Assembly: GCA_024637015.1 (NCBI GenBank)
Contig: JAGXGE010000037.1
Coordinates: forward strand, 34,195-98,194
DNA from: Aequorivita sp.
GTDB lineage: Bacteria > Bacteroidota > Bacteroidia > Flavobacteriales > Flavobacteriaceae
Direction: 5' to 3'
DNA: 64,000 bases
Of the stretch, positions 8,916 through 17,124 are shown piece after piece; position 1 is the stretch's first letter, and the number at the start of each line of letters is the position of its first letter. The notes below the pieces were generated by a model. It worked only from the letters and a program-made list of their open reading frames with translations. It was not told the DNA's origin and did no database searches. The position numbers and the translations under genes are program-made.

Positions 8916-9314
8916 TTAGTCTTTATTTTGAAATCCTTCACTTTCCCAAAGTAGATAACCGCCTTGCATATCATAAATTTCCTTGAAACCAAGATCTTTT
9001 AAAATCAAGGCTGCTTTGGCGCTTCTTTTTCCACTCCGGCAATAAACATACACGGGGTTTTCCAAATTCAATTTTTCAGCCTCAGTACTAAAATCTGCTT
9101 CCATAACATCCATATTCAAAGCATCTTGAAGATGTCCTTCTTCAAACTCTGCATCTGTACGGACATCTACCAGTTGAATATCCTTTTTTGTTATGATTGA
9201 ATCGTGAAATTCCTGAGGTGTTAAAACTTTTATTTCTTGTGCAGTACTGTTGTCTTTACAGGCTGTAAAAAAAAGTAATGCGGTAAGTCCAAAAAGAAAT
9301 ACTGTTTTTTTCAT
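8916..9314 (-). CDS. Rhodanese-like domain lipoprotein
   Basis: A 132-residue exported lipoprotein. Residues 1-19 are MKKTVFLFGLTALLFFTAC (lipobox FTAC), followed by a single rhodanese domain with VDVRTDAEFEEGHLQDALN and the active-site loop YCRSGKRSA carrying the catalytic cysteine. Single-domain rhodaneses carry persulfide sulfur. The start at 9314 is preferred because an upstream in-frame start would overlap the previous gene and hide the signal peptide. It follows a cytosolic rhodanese by 11 bases and probably shares its transcript. Confidence 0.88.
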   Translation of the reverse strand: MKKTVFLFGLTALLFFTACKDNSTAQEIKVLTPQEFHDSIITKKDIQLVDVRTDAEFEEGHLQDALNMDVMEADFSTEAEKLNLENPVYVYCRSGKRSAKAALILKDLGFKEIYDMQGGYLLWESEGFQNKD

Positions 9315-9325
9315 AATCAAATTTT

Positions 9326-9637
9326 TTAATTGTTTAATTGTCCTTTCCACTCCATAATTCCGCCTTTTAAATTATAGGCGTTTTTTACTCCAACGGAATT
9401 AAGCAACATACAGGCCTGCCCACTTCTAGCACCGGAACGGCAATAGAGATAATAGTTTTTTTCGGGATTTAATTCTTTGGCACGTTTTAGGAATTCCGCC
9501 CCATTAAAAATATCCATCTGCAATGCCCCCGGAATGTATCCTGCCTCAAATTCAGCATCTGTACGAACATCTATTATTACTGCCTTATCATCGTTTTCAA
9601 GTTGTTCACTCCACTGTTGTTGAGTCAAATCTGCCAT
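9326..9637 (-). CDS. Rhodanese-like domain protein, cytosolic
   Basis: A 103-residue single-domain rhodanese with no signal peptide. It has the typical IIDVRTDAEFEAGYIPGALQ and the active-site loop YCRSGARSGQA, whose cysteine would carry the persulfide. It ends in YNLKGGIMEWKGQLNN. The pairing of a cytosolic rhodanese with an exported lipoprotein rhodanese next to two thioredoxin-fold lipoproteins suggests a sulfur or disulfide handling unit spanning the inner membrane. Confidence 0.9.
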   Translation of the reverse strand: MADLTQQQWSEQLENDDKAVIIDVRTDAEFEAGYIPGALQMDIFNGAEFLKRAKELNPEKNYYLYCRSGARSGQACMLLNSVGVKNAYNLKGGIMEWKGQLNN

Positions 9638-9738
9638 AGTTTAATTTTTTTTTTGTAAAAATAGTAAATGCATTACGTATAAAAATAAAAAACCGAAAAC
9701 AAAAGGTTCCCGGCTTTGAAGTTTTATTCTTATGTCAT

Positions 9739-10449
9739 CTACTGCTTCACTGAACACCCAATAGCCTTGGTTTCTTTAACCGAAATTTCTTTTCCTTCCA
9801 AAAGCTCATTCACGGCATTCGCCAAAAACTGTTCTTTCACTGCTGAAGCGTTGCGAACATTGTCATCAATAGCACCAATGTATTTCACTATATTTTTTCC
9901 TGCTGAACCTGCCGAAGCATCTTTCTGCAATAAATATACATGGGGTGTTTTGGCTGCACCATATTTTGCGTAAACCGTTTGGCTATCATCATATAAATAG
10001 GGAAATGTAAACCCCGCTTCTTTCGCCTTTGCCTGCATCAATTCATAGCTATCATCCTCTTGGACTTCTGGATTATTGGGGTTGATGGCAATTACTGGAT
10101 AGCCTTTTGGTTTAAATTCCTTGTCTAAAGCAACAATCCTTTCTTCGCTTGCCACAGCAAATGGGCAGGTATTACACGTGAAAATTACAATAAATCCTTT
10201 GGCATCTTTGTAATCTGAAAGGGAAACCATTTTTCCACTTACATCTTTCAATTTAAAATCTGTTGCTTCGTCACCAATTTTATACCCAACCGCACCCGTT
10301 TCTAAATTGGCTATGGTACTGTTTGCTTCAACATCTTCATTAATTGCAACTTCTTCTGAGCTCTTTTTTTGTTCATTTTTACAACTGGCAAAAACCGTTA
10401 TCGCAAAAACTACAAATGCTAAACCGGAAAGTATTTTTCTTGTTTTCAT
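9739..10449 (-). CDS. Thioredoxin-fold lipoprotein (AhpC/TSA-like, CxxC)
   Basis: A 236-residue exported lipoprotein: signal peptide with lipobox FASC at residues 19-22, then an acidic linker and a peroxiredoxin/thioredoxin-like domain. This has AVGYKIGDEATDFKLKDVSG at the domain entry and the redox loop IFTCNTCPFAVASEERI. The CNTC pair with CPF replaces the usual peroxidatic TxxC, so a role in thiol exchange or metal delivery is as likely as peroxide reduction. It ends AIGCSVKQ, adding a C-terminal cysteine. It lies 11 bases downstream of the TlpA-like gene and probably is co-transcribed with it. Confidence 0.85.
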   Translation of the reverse strand: MKTRKILSGLAFVVFAITVFASCKNEQKKSSEEVAINEDVEANSTIANLETGAVGYKIGDEATDFKLKDVSGKMVSLSDYKDAKGFIVIFTCNTCPFAVASEERIVALDKEFKPKGYPVIAINPNNPEVQEDDSYELMQAKAKEAGFTFPYLYDDSQTVYAKYGAAKTPHVYLLQKDASAGSAGKNIVKYIGAIDDNVRNASAVKEQFLANAVNELLEGKEISVKETKAIGCSVKQ

Positions 10450-10460
10450 AATATATCTTT

Positions 10461-11021
10461 TTATAGGAATTTTTTTAATTCAGTTTCAAGTTCTTCAAAA
10501 GTAAAAGATTGTTCGTAAAATTTTCGGTTGTCATTCTTGTAAATAACCGTCGCAGGAATTGCACCGCTCCACTCCTCTGAAACTTTTGGAATCCAACTAT
10601 TGGCATCGGGGTCGTCCAGCAAAACAACTTCAGAGTTTATTTTATTCTTTTTAATGAATGGAATTACTTGTGAATCAATTTTATCAGGAAAATCAAGACT
10701 CACTAAAAGTACTTTTACTTTTTTATCGGAAAAATTTAAAGTTAATTTCTCAAAAGCCGGAAGTTCTTTCACACAGGGTTTGCACCAAGTGGCCCAAAAG
10801 TTTATGATGTAAATTGAATCATTTTTCTTCTGAAAATAATTCTTTTCAAGTTCTTCAAAATTGAGGGAAACCACTCTTTTTGTATCAAAATTTTCTTTTT
10901 CAATTTGAAGATTTTCTTTCATCGCAACCTCAGAGGTTATTCCACTGGCTTTAGTTTCAGATTTTTTATCTGAACAGCTTTGAAGCATTATAAAAAAAAG
11001 AAAAACTGAAAGTAATTTCAT
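10461..11021 (-). CDS. TlpA/ResA-like thioredoxin lipoprotein
   Basis: A 186-residue exported lipoprotein (MKLLSVFLFFIMLQSC, lipobox at Cys16) with a C-terminal TlpA-like thioredoxin domain. The redox motif is WATWCKPCVKELPAFEKL, with CKPC at the start of the helix, and the cis-proline is in GAIPATVIYKND. Such proteins reduce disulfides in the periplasm, for example during cytochrome c maturation. It is the first gene of the minus-strand redox group and is transcribed away from the trp operon across a shared 140-base region. Confidence 0.88.
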   Translation of the reverse strand: MKLLSVFLFFIMLQSCSDKKSETKASGITSEVAMKENLQIEKENFDTKRVVSLNFEELEKNYFQKKNDSIYIINFWATWCKPCVKELPAFEKLTLNFSDKKVKVLLVSLDFPDKIDSQVIPFIKKNKINSEVVLLDDPDANSWIPKVSEEWSGAIPATVIYKNDNRKFYEQSFTFEELETELKKFL

Positions 11022-11142
11022 TTGCTAAAAATATTGAAAATCAATCTATTTGCAATTTAAATTAACGAATCATTAATAAGTTTAAAGAAACTACAAATTC
11101 TTAAAATTTTCATTAAACAAAATCATTATAATAAAAATATTA

Positions 11143-11150
11143 TATATTTG
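11143..11150 (+). promoter_or_regulatory. Probable -7 box of the trp operon promoter
   Basis: TATATTTG matches TAnnTTTG exactly and lies 12 bases before the leader peptide start, giving a very short 5' untranslated region as expected for an attenuation leader. A -33 element is not obvious in the AT-rich DNA upstream. Confidence 0.5.
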
Positions 11151-11161
11151 AACCCGAAACA

Positions 11162-11218
11162 ATGAACACAATTACAACAAATACTTGGTGGTGGAAAAAC
11201 TTACGAAAAACCTCGTGA
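11162..11218 (+). CDS. trpL: Trp operon leader peptide
   Basis: An 18-codon reading frame encoding MNTITTNTWWWKNLRKTS. Three consecutive Trp codons (11186-11194) in such a short peptide, directly before a strong intrinsic terminator and trpE, are the hallmark of ribosome-mediated attenuation. When charged tRNA-Trp is scarce the ribosome should stall at 11186-11194 and change the folding of the downstream RNA. The sequence is not related to the E. coli TrpL beyond the Trp run. Confidence 0.88.
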   Translation: MNTITTNTWWWKNLRKTS

Positions 11219-11219
11219 G
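11200..11219 (+). promoter_or_regulatory. Candidate leader (pause/protector) hairpin of the trp attenuator
   Basis: CTTACGA (11200-11206) can pair with TCGTGAG (11213-11219), with one G-U pair and a 6-base loop. The stem overlaps the end of the leader peptide frame, 6 bases after the Trp codons, where a moving ribosome would disrupt it. I could not identify a clear competing antiterminator pairing by eye. Confidence 0.5.
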
Positions 11220-11248
11220 CTGAACACCTATAGTATAAAACATATACG

Positions 11249-11281
11249 AAAAGGCTTGTCAATCACGACAAGCCTTTTTTT
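11249..11281 (+). terminator. Trp attenuator intrinsic terminator
   Basis: A perfect 12-bp stem, AAAAGGCTTGTC (11249-11260) with GACAAGCCTTTT (11267-11278), closed by a 6-base loop AATCAC and followed by a T tract. It lies between trpL and trpE, so it must be read through for operon expression. Confidence 0.9.
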
Positions 11282-11304
11282 ATTGCATAAATTGAAATTT
11301 TAAA

Positions 11305-12702
11305 ATGAAATACAACTTAAAAACACATTCAAAAAAACTATTGGCGGATACGCTCACGCCAGTTTCGGTATATTTGCGGTTGCGCGACAAATTCCCCAAT
11401 AGCCTTCTGCTGGAAAGTAGTGACTATCATGCTAATGATAATAGCTTCAGCTATATCTGTTTCAATCCTATTGCTTCAATAAAAGTTGAAAACGAAATCA
11501 TTTTTCAGCATTTTCCCGATGGGAAAACTCTTGAAACTAAAATTACTGAAAACATAAATGTCCCTAGAGTTTTAGATGAATTTGCTTCTTCTTTTTCTTC
11601 AGAAGCGGGTAATTTCAAATTTATAAACAAGGGTCTTTTCGGATATATGGCTTTTGATGCAGTGCGGTATTTTGAAGATATTGAACTTCACAAAAAAGAA
11701 GAGAATCTTGAAATGCCGGATTTGTATTATGCAGTTTATCAAAATATTATTGCCATAAACCATTTCAATAACGAAGCCTATATTTTTGCGCACTGTTTTG
11801 ATTCCGAAAACAACATTCCGCAAATTGAACAAATCTTGAAATCGAAGAGTTTTGCTGAATTTCCTTTTAAAAGAAATGGCGAGCGAACAACAAATTTGAA
11901 CGATGAAGATTTTAAAATTTTAGTGCGAAAATGCAAGGAACATTGTCAGCGCGGCGATGTGTTTCAAATTGTTCCAAGCAAACGATTTTCGCAAAAATTT
12001 ACAGGTGATGAATTCAACGTTTACAGAGCCTTGCGAAGTGTAAACCCTTCACCCTATCTTTTCTATTTTGATTACGGAAATTTTAAAATCTTCGGAAGTT
12101 CTCCCGAAGCGCAATTGATTGTAAAAGGAGATAGAGCCGAAATCCATCCAATAGCCGGAACTTTCAAACGCACCGGAAATGATGAACAGGATGCCGAGCT
12201 TGCCAAAAAACTTTCAGAGGACAAAAAGGAAAACAGCGAACACGTCATGCTTGTTGATTTGGCTAGAAACGATTTAAGCCGTCACGGAACCAATGTAAAA
12301 GTGGAAACCTATCGCGAAGTTCAATTTTTTTCACACGTTATTCATTTGGTGAGCAAGGTTACGGCCACAAAAAATATAGAAACTTCAACAATGCAAATAG
12401 TTGCGGATACTTTTCCTGCAGGAACTTTAAGTGGCGCTCCAAAACATAAAGCCTTACAACTGCTGGAAAAATATGAAAATAGAAGTCGTGAATTTTACGG
12501 TGGCGCAATCGGTTTTATGGATTTCAGAGGAAATTTTAACCACGCGATTATCATTCGTTCTTTTGTAAGCAAAAACCACACATTACATTATCAAGCCGGT
12601 GCTGGCGTAGTTTCGGAAAGTAATGAAGAAAATGAATTGCAGGAAGTTTATAACAAATTGGGCGCACTCACCAAAGCGCTGGAATTAGCTGAAAGTATAT
12701 AA
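11305..12702 (+). CDS. trpE: Anthranilate synthase component I
   Basis: A 465-residue TrpE: it converts chorismate and ammonia (from TrpG) to anthranilate, the first step to tryptophan. The C-terminal chorismate-binding domain shows GDVFQIVPSKRFSQKF, HPIAGTFKRTG, MLVDLARNDLSRHG and FPAGTLSGAPKHKALQL, the last two holding magnesium and active-site residues. An N-terminal LLESSDYHANDNSFSYI stretch resembles the LLES...S feedback-inhibition region for tryptophan. It is the first structural gene after the attenuator. Confidence 0.97.
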   Translation: MKYNLKTHSKKLLADTLTPVSVYLRLRDKFPNSLLLESSDYHANDNSFSYICFNPIASIKVENEIIFQHFPDGKTLETKITENINVPRVLDEFASSFSSEAGNFKFINKGLFGYMAFDAVRYFEDIELHKKEENLEMPDLYYAVYQNIIAINHFNNEAYIFAHCFDSENNIPQIEQILKSKSFAEFPFKRNGERTTNLNDEDFKILVRKCKEHCQRGDVFQIVPSKRFSQKFTGDEFNVYRALRSVNPSPYLFYFDYGNFKIFGSSPEAQLIVKGDRAEIHPIAGTFKRTGNDEQDAELAKKLSEDKKENSEHVMLVDLARNDLSRHGTNVKVETYREVQFFSHVIHLVSKVTATKNIETSTMQIVADTFPAGTLSGAPKHKALQLLEKYENRSREFYGGAIGFMDFRGNFNHAIIIRSFVSKNHTLHYQAGAGVVSESNEENELQEVYNKLGALTKALELAESI

Positions 12703-12735
12703 GTCCCCCGACGCCAAAGGGGAGAAAATATTACA
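12703..12735. repeat. Short GC-rich intergenic repeat between trpE and trpG
   Basis: Between the trpE stop and trpG start lies a CCCCCGACGCCAAAGGGG block, a C-run/G-run palindrome unlike the AT-rich surroundings. Its style matches the CCCCTT...AAGGGG repeats at the trpG start and near 62.9 kb. Confidence 0.5.
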
Positions 12736-12738
12736 ACA

Positions 12739-13371
12739 ATGAAAGAAAAAAATAAATTTGACAAACAAACTCCCTTCCCCTCAGGGGAAGGGCTGGGGAT
12801 GGGGACAAAGATTCTCGTCATCGATAATTACGACAGTTTCGTGTACAATTTGGTTCACTATTTAGAGGAATTAGATTGCGAAGTAACCGTAAAACGAAAC
12901 GATAAGTTTTATTTGGAAGAAGTTGAAAATTACGACAAAATCCTGCTTTCACCCGGTCCGGGAATTCCAGATGAAGCCGGTTTGCTAAAAGCAGTGATTC
13001 AACAATACGCAACTTCAAAGCCTATTCTGGGGGTGTGTTTGGGACAACAAGCCATCGGTGAAGTTTTTGGCGGAAGCCTGGAGAATTTAAGCAAAGTGTT
13101 TCACGGTGTTGCAACAAAAGCAACCATTATCTCTGAAAATGAGCCTCTTTTTAAAGGAATTGAAAAGGAATTCGAAATTGGCCGTTACCATAGCTGGGTG
13201 GTTTCAAAAGAAGGTTTTCCAGAAGTTCTGGAAATTACTTCCGTAGATGAAAATGGACAGATCATGTCTCTTCGCCATAAATTCTATGATGTTTGCGGCG
13301 TACAGTTTCATCCTGAAAGTGTACTTACGCCAATGGGGAAACAGATTATTAAAAATTGGATTGAAAGCTAA
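12739..13371 (+). CDS. trpG: Anthranilate synthase component II (glutamine amidotransferase)
   Basis: A 210-residue class I glutamine amidotransferase that supplies ammonia to TrpE. The triad is visible as the Cys nucleophile in GVCLGQQAIGEVFGG and the His/Glu pair in VQFHPESVLTP; the oxyanion region is LLSPGPGIPDEAG. The true TrpG fold begins at ILVIDNYDSFVYN, residue 25. The residues before it (about 10-21) are encoded by a GC-rich palindromic repeat, so the functional start may be the ATG at 12799 (giving MGTKILVIDN). If the start at 12739 is used, the enzyme has a repeat-derived N-terminal tail. The trpD ATG follows its stop without a gap. Confidence 0.95.
   Translation: MKEKNKFDKQTPFPSGEGLGMGTKILVIDNYDSFVYNLVHYLEELDCEVTVKRNDKFYLEEVENYDKILLSPGPGIPDEAGLLKAVIQQYATSKPILGVCLGQQAIGEVFGGSLENLSKVFHGVATKATIISENEPLFKGIEKEFEIGRYHSWVVSKEGFPEVLEITSVDENGQIMSLRHKFYDVCGVQFHPESVLTPMGKQIIKNWIES
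12769..12805. repeat. GC-rich palindromic repeat within the 5' end of trpG
   Basis: CCCTTCCCC (12772-12780) and GGGGAAGGG (12784-12792) form a perfect 9-bp palindrome with a 3-base centre, followed by a CTGGGGATGGGG tail. A related CCTTCCCCT...AGGGGAAGG block occurs at 62.9 kb, so this is a dispersed repeat that here lies inside, or just ahead of, coding sequence. Confidence 0.75.
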
Positions 13372-14364
13372 ATGAAACAGATTTTAAACAGATTAATAAA
13401 CCACGAACAACTCACCAAAAGTGAGGCGCAAACTGTTTTGGTGAATATTTCCGAGGGAAAATACAACCAAAACCAGATTGCTGCTTTTTTGACGGTTTTC
13501 ATGATGCGAAACGTAAGTTTGGAAGAATTGGAAGGTTTCCGGGACGCTTTGTTAGATTTATGTTTAGCTGTAGATTTCACCGAATATAAGACCATCGATT
13601 TATGCGGAACTGGCGGTGACGGAAAAAACACTTTTAATATTTCAACCTTGGCATCTTTCGTTACGGCTGGCGCAGGAATTAATGTCACAAAGCATGGCAA
13701 TTATGGAGTTTCCTCAGTGAGCGGAAGCAGTAACGTAATGGAAGCTTTGGGCATAAAATTCAGCAACGAAAAGAATTTTTTAAAACGTTGTTTGGACGAA
13801 GCTGGAATTTGCGTTTTGCATGCGCCCCTCTTCCACCCCGCAATGAAAAACGTGGCGCCAATAAGAAAGGAATTAGGTGTAAAAACCTTCTTCAATATGC
13901 TCGGGCCAATGGTAAATCCGGCATTTCCAAAAAACCAATTAGTTGGAGTTTTCGATTTGGAATTGGCGCGAATGTATGGGTATCTCTATCAAAAAAGCGA
14001 AAAGAATTATGCCGTGCTCCACGCAATGGATGGATATGACGAAATTTCGCTGACCGGCCCTGTAAAAGTGATTTCGAAAAATTCAGAAAATATTTTGAAT
14101 GCAGAAGATTTCGGTATTAAACAAATCGAGGAGTCCGAAATATTTGGTGGGGAAACCGTAAAAGAATCCGCTACAATATTTATGGATATCCTAAACGGAG
14201 AAGGTGCCGAAGCTCAGAATAACGTAGTCTGCGCAAATGCTGGAATGGCAATTTCAGTAGTTGAAAATTGTACGATAAAAGAAGGTTTTGAAAAAGCGAA
14301 GGAATCGCTGCATTCGGGAAAAGCTCTGAATTCGTTGAAGAAATTGCAGCATCTATCAAAATAA
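13372..14364 (+). CDS. trpD: Anthranilate phosphoribosyltransferase
   Basis: A 330-residue TrpD that joins anthranilate to phosphoribosyl pyrophosphate. The glycine-rich PRPP loop is CGTGGDGKNTFNIST (about residues 79-93), the KHGNYGVSS loop follows, and HPAMKNVAPIRKELGVKTFFN is the family's conserved C-terminal domain entry. The length is normal. Its ATG follows the trpG stop with no intervening base, which indicates translational coupling. Confidence 0.96.
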   Translation: MKQILNRLINHEQLTKSEAQTVLVNISEGKYNQNQIAAFLTVFMMRNVSLEELEGFRDALLDLCLAVDFTEYKTIDLCGTGGDGKNTFNISTLASFVTAGAGINVTKHGNYGVSSVSGSSNVMEALGIKFSNEKNFLKRCLDEAGICVLHAPLFHPAMKNVAPIRKELGVKTFFNMLGPMVNPAFPKNQLVGVFDLELARMYGYLYQKSEKNYAVLHAMDGYDEISLTGPVKVISKNSENILNAEDFGIKQIEESEIFGGETVKESATIFMDILNGEGAEAQNNVVCANAGMAISVVENCTIKEGFEKAKESLHSGKALNSLKKLQHLSK

Positions 14365-14375
14365 AAAATTAAGAA

Positions 14376-14437
14376 TGTCTGGTCGAGCGCAGTCGAGACC
14401 TTTATAAACAGTTCTCGAATGCGCTCGAACTGACAAT
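14376..14437. repeat. REP-like inverted repeat between trpD and trpC
   Basis: Two facing copies of a GTCGAGCGCAGTCGAGA-type sequence (14378-14400, and reversed at 14411-14435) could form a long RNA or DNA hairpin. The left copy is exactly repeated, in reverse complement, inside trpF at 15507-15529, and related copies lie between trpB and trpA. Half-sites resemble dispersed TCGACTGCGCTC palindromes found in many bacterial genomes. Confidence 0.85.
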
Positions 14438-14454
14438 AAATAAGAATTAATAAA

Positions 14455-15237
14455 ATGACAATTTTAGATAAAATAACTGCCTACAAATTCAAAGAAGTTG
14501 CGGCAAAAAAGGAAGCCATCCCTACTCGTTTACTTGAAAAGTTTCCGCTATTCGCAAAAGAAACAAAATCTTTAGCGGAAGCGTTGCGAATTTCTACCAC
14601 GGGTATTATCGCCGAACACAAACGTCGCTCGCCCAGCAAAGCGGTCATAAACGATAAAGTTTTGTTGCACGAAGTGGTTTCGGGTTATGAACTTGCTGGC
14701 GCAAAAGGAATTTCTGTATTGACAGACTCGAACTTTTTTGGCGGTTCACTGGACGATTTACTTGTGGTTGAGAAAACAGTTTCCATCCCCATTCTTCGGA
14801 AGGAATTTATAATTGATCCCTACCAAATTTATGAGGCAAGAGCCTATGGAGCCGACGCAATTTTATTGATTGCCACTTGCCTTTCTGCGGAAGAGCTTAA
14901 GCAGTTTTCACATTTGGCAAAAAGCTTAAAACTCGATGTTTTGCTAGAAGTCCACAATTTCGAAGAGCTTCAAAAATCATTATTGCCGAATGTAGATATG
15001 ATTGGCGTGAACAATCGGAATCTGAAAAATTTTAAAGTGAATATTGAAACGAGTAAAAAGCTATCTCAAGAAATTCCAACCGATTTTGTAAAAATATCCG
15101 AAAGTGGAATCAGTGATGTTGAAACTATAAAAGACTTGAAAACATACGGTTTTGAAGGATTTCTGATAGGCGAAAATTTTATGAAGACAGAAAATCCGGG
15201 CGAAACTGCAAAGCGATTTATTGAAAAATTAAGATGA
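14455..15237 (+). CDS. trpC: Indole-3-glycerol phosphate synthase
   Basis: A 260-residue (beta-alpha)8-barrel enzyme that closes the indole ring. Family signatures are IIAEHKRRSPSKAVIN near residue 50, with the catalytic Lys in HKRRSPS, VLRKEFIIDPYQIYEA-type phosphate-side sequence (ILRKEFIIDPYQIYEARA), and IGVNNRNLKNFKVN. The length matches stand-alone TrpC proteins. It overlaps trpF by 4 bases. Confidence 0.96.
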   Translation: MTILDKITAYKFKEVAAKKEAIPTRLLEKFPLFAKETKSLAEALRISTTGIIAEHKRRSPSKAVINDKVLLHEVVSGYELAGAKGISVLTDSNFFGGSLDDLLVVEKTVSIPILRKEFIIDPYQIYEARAYGADAILLIATCLSAEELKQFSHLAKSLKLDVLLEVHNFEELQKSLLPNVDMIGVNNRNLKNFKVNIETSKKLSQEIPTDFVKISESGISDVETIKDLKTYGFEGFLIGENFMKTENPGETAKRFIEKLR

Positions 15238-15884
15238 AACCATTATTAAAAATCTGTGGAATGAAAAACAATGTCGCTGAAGTTGCAGCACTTCAGCCAG
15301 ATTATTTGGGTTTTATTTTTTATGAAAAAAGTCCAAGGTTTTTTGACCGTGAAGAGATTCCTGAATTGCCGGCTGGAATTAAAAAAGTTGGCGTTTTTGT
15401 AGATGCTTCATTGGAAAATATATTAGAGAAAGTCAGGAAATATAAGTTGAATATAATTCAATTGCATGGGGATGAAAGTGTGGATTTCTGTAAAAAATTA
15501 AAAGAAGGTCTCGACTGCGCTCGACCAGACAAAAGTGATACTGTCGAGATTTGGAAAGTTTTTTCAATAAGAGATAAATTCGATTTCGAAATTTTAAAAC
15601 CCTACGAAAAGATTGTGGACAAATTTCTTTTCGACACAAAAGGAAGAGAAAAAGGCGGAAATGGCTTCACTTTCAATTGGGATACCCTCAAAAATTATCC
15701 TTCAAAAAAACCTTTCATTTTAAGCGGCGGAATTGGTTTGGAAGAAATTAATTCCCTTAAAGAATTACTAAAAACAGATCTTCCTATCCACGATATTGAT
15801 GTGAACAGTAAGTTTGAAATTGAACCGGGGTTGAAGAATATTTCGACTTTGCAGAAATTCATTTCTACTATGAAACAAGACTAA
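15234..15884 (+). CDS. trpF: Phosphoribosylanthranilate isomerase with a repeat-derived insert
   Basis: A 216-residue TIM-barrel enzyme converting phosphoribosylanthranilate to the CdRP aminoketone. The catalytic Cys is in LKICGMKNN (Cys8) and the general acid Asp is in HDIDVNSKFEIEPG. YLGFIFYEKSPRF and LSGGIGLEEI mark the barrel and phosphate site. Residues about 91-104 (EGLDCARPDKSDTV) are encoded by a copy of the REP-like palindrome found between trpD and trpC. The copy keeps the frame open and lies between barrel elements, where a longer loop may be tolerated. The essential residues are all present, so the enzyme is likely active. Confidence 0.93.
   Translation: MKPLLKICGMKNNVAEVAALQPDYLGFIFYEKSPRFFDREEIPELPAGIKKVGVFVDASLENILEKVRKYKLNIIQLHGDESVDFCKKLKEGLDCARPDKSDTVEIWKVFSIRDKFDFEILKPYEKIVDKFLFDTKGREKGGNGFTFNWDTLKNYPSKKPFILSGGIGLEEINSLKELLKTDLPIHDIDVNSKFEIEPGLKNISTLQKFISTMKQD
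15507..15529. repeat. REP-like repeat copy inside trpF coding sequence
   Basis: These 23 bases are the exact reverse complement of 14378-14400 in the trpD-trpC spacer. A degenerate second arm may follow at about 15541-15548 (CTGTCGAG). In the trpF frame it encodes GLDCARP and neighbours. Confidence 0.85.
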
Positions 15885-15911
15885 AGGGAAACACGACTCA
15901 ATACTTAAAAA

Positions 15912-17093
15912 ATGAATTATAACGTAAACAAAAAAGGCTATTACGGTGAATTTGGAGGAGCTTACATTCCCGAAATGCTGTACCCAAACGTGGAAGAGCT
16001 ACGGCAAAATTATTTGGAGGTAATGGCAGAAGAGTCTTTCCAAAAAGAATTCCGCGAATTGCTGAAAGATTATGTGGGACGACCTACTCCGCTTTATTTT
16101 GCGAAGCGCCTTTCGGAAAAATACAAAACCAAAATTTATTTAAAACGCGAAGATCTTTGTCATACTGGAGCACATAAAATAAACAACACCATTGGTCAGA
16201 TTTTAATGGCAAAGCGATTGGGAAAAACCCGAATCATTGCCGAAACCGGTGCTGGGCAGCACGGCGTTGCAACTGCCACTGTTTGCGCATTGATGGGCTT
16301 GGAGTGCATTGTTTTTATGGGAGAAATTGACATTAAACGTCAAGCACCAAATGTTGCCCGAATGAAAATGCTTGGTGCAAAAGTAGTTCCTGCAATTAGT
16401 GGCAGCAAAACCTTAAAAGATGCTACAAACGAAACCATTCGCGATTGGATAAACAATCCTGTTGACACGCATTATATAATAGGTAGCGTGGTTGGTCCGC
16501 ACCCCTACCCTGATATGGTGGCGCGTTTTCAAAGTGTAGTTTCCGAAGAAATAAAATCGCAGCTCAATGAAAAAGAAGGACGCGAAAATCCTGATTTCGT
16601 AGTGGCTTGTGTAGGCGGAGGAAGCAATGCTGCTGGTGCTTTTTATCATTATTTGGACAAGCCGGAAGTGGGTATAATTGCCGTGGAAGCTGCTGGAAAA
16701 GGAATATATAGCGGGGAAAGTGCCGCAACATCGGCTTTGGGAAAAGTCGGTATCATTCACGGTAGTAAAACGTTATTAATGCAAACGGCTGATGGGCAAA
16801 TCACCGAACCCTATTCTATTTCAGCAGGGTTGGATTATCCTGGGGTTGGACCTATGCACGCCAATCTTTTTGCAAGCGGCCGAGGAGAATTCATTTCAAT
16901 AACGGATGACGAAGCTATGCAGGCTGGACTGGAACTTTGCAAATTGGAAGGTATTATTCCAGCTATTGAATCCAGCCATGCACTTGCAATTTTTGAAACT
17001 AGGAAATTCAAAAAAGATGACGTGGTAGTTGTTAATTTAAGCGGGCGGGGGGATAAAGATTTAGAAACGTATATCAAACATTTCAATTTATGA
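15912..17093 (+). CDS. trpB: Tryptophan synthase beta chain
   Basis: A 393-residue PLP enzyme that condenses indole and serine to tryptophan. The PLP lysine is in [13 protein letters not shown] (about residue 87), the phosphate-binding loop is GGGSNA, and the N-terminal [13 protein letters not shown] and [16 protein letters not shown] are typical of TrpB1, the form that partners with TrpA. The length is standard. It lies 27 bases after trpF. Confidence 0.97.
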   Translation: MNYNVNKKGYYGEFGGAYIPEMLYPNVEELRQNYLEVMAEESFQKEFRELLKDYVGRPTPLYFAKRLSEKYKTKIYLKREDLCHTGAHKINNTIGQILMAKRLGKTRIIAETGAGQHGVATATVCALMGLECIVFMGEIDIKRQAPNVARMKMLGAKVVPAISGSKTLKDATNETIRDWINNPVDTHYIIGSVVGPHPYPDMVARFQSVVSEEIKSQLNEKEGRENPDFVVACVGGGSNAAGAFYHYLDKPEVGIIAVEAAGKGIYSGESAATSALGKVGIIHGSKTLLMQTADGQITEPYSISAGLDYPGVGPMHANLFASGRGEFISITDDEAMQAGLELCKLEGIIPAIESSHALAIFETRKFKKDDVVVVNLSGRGDKDLETYIKHFNL

Positions 17094-17124
17094 ATCATAG
17101 TTTGATTTAATAATAATAACCTGT

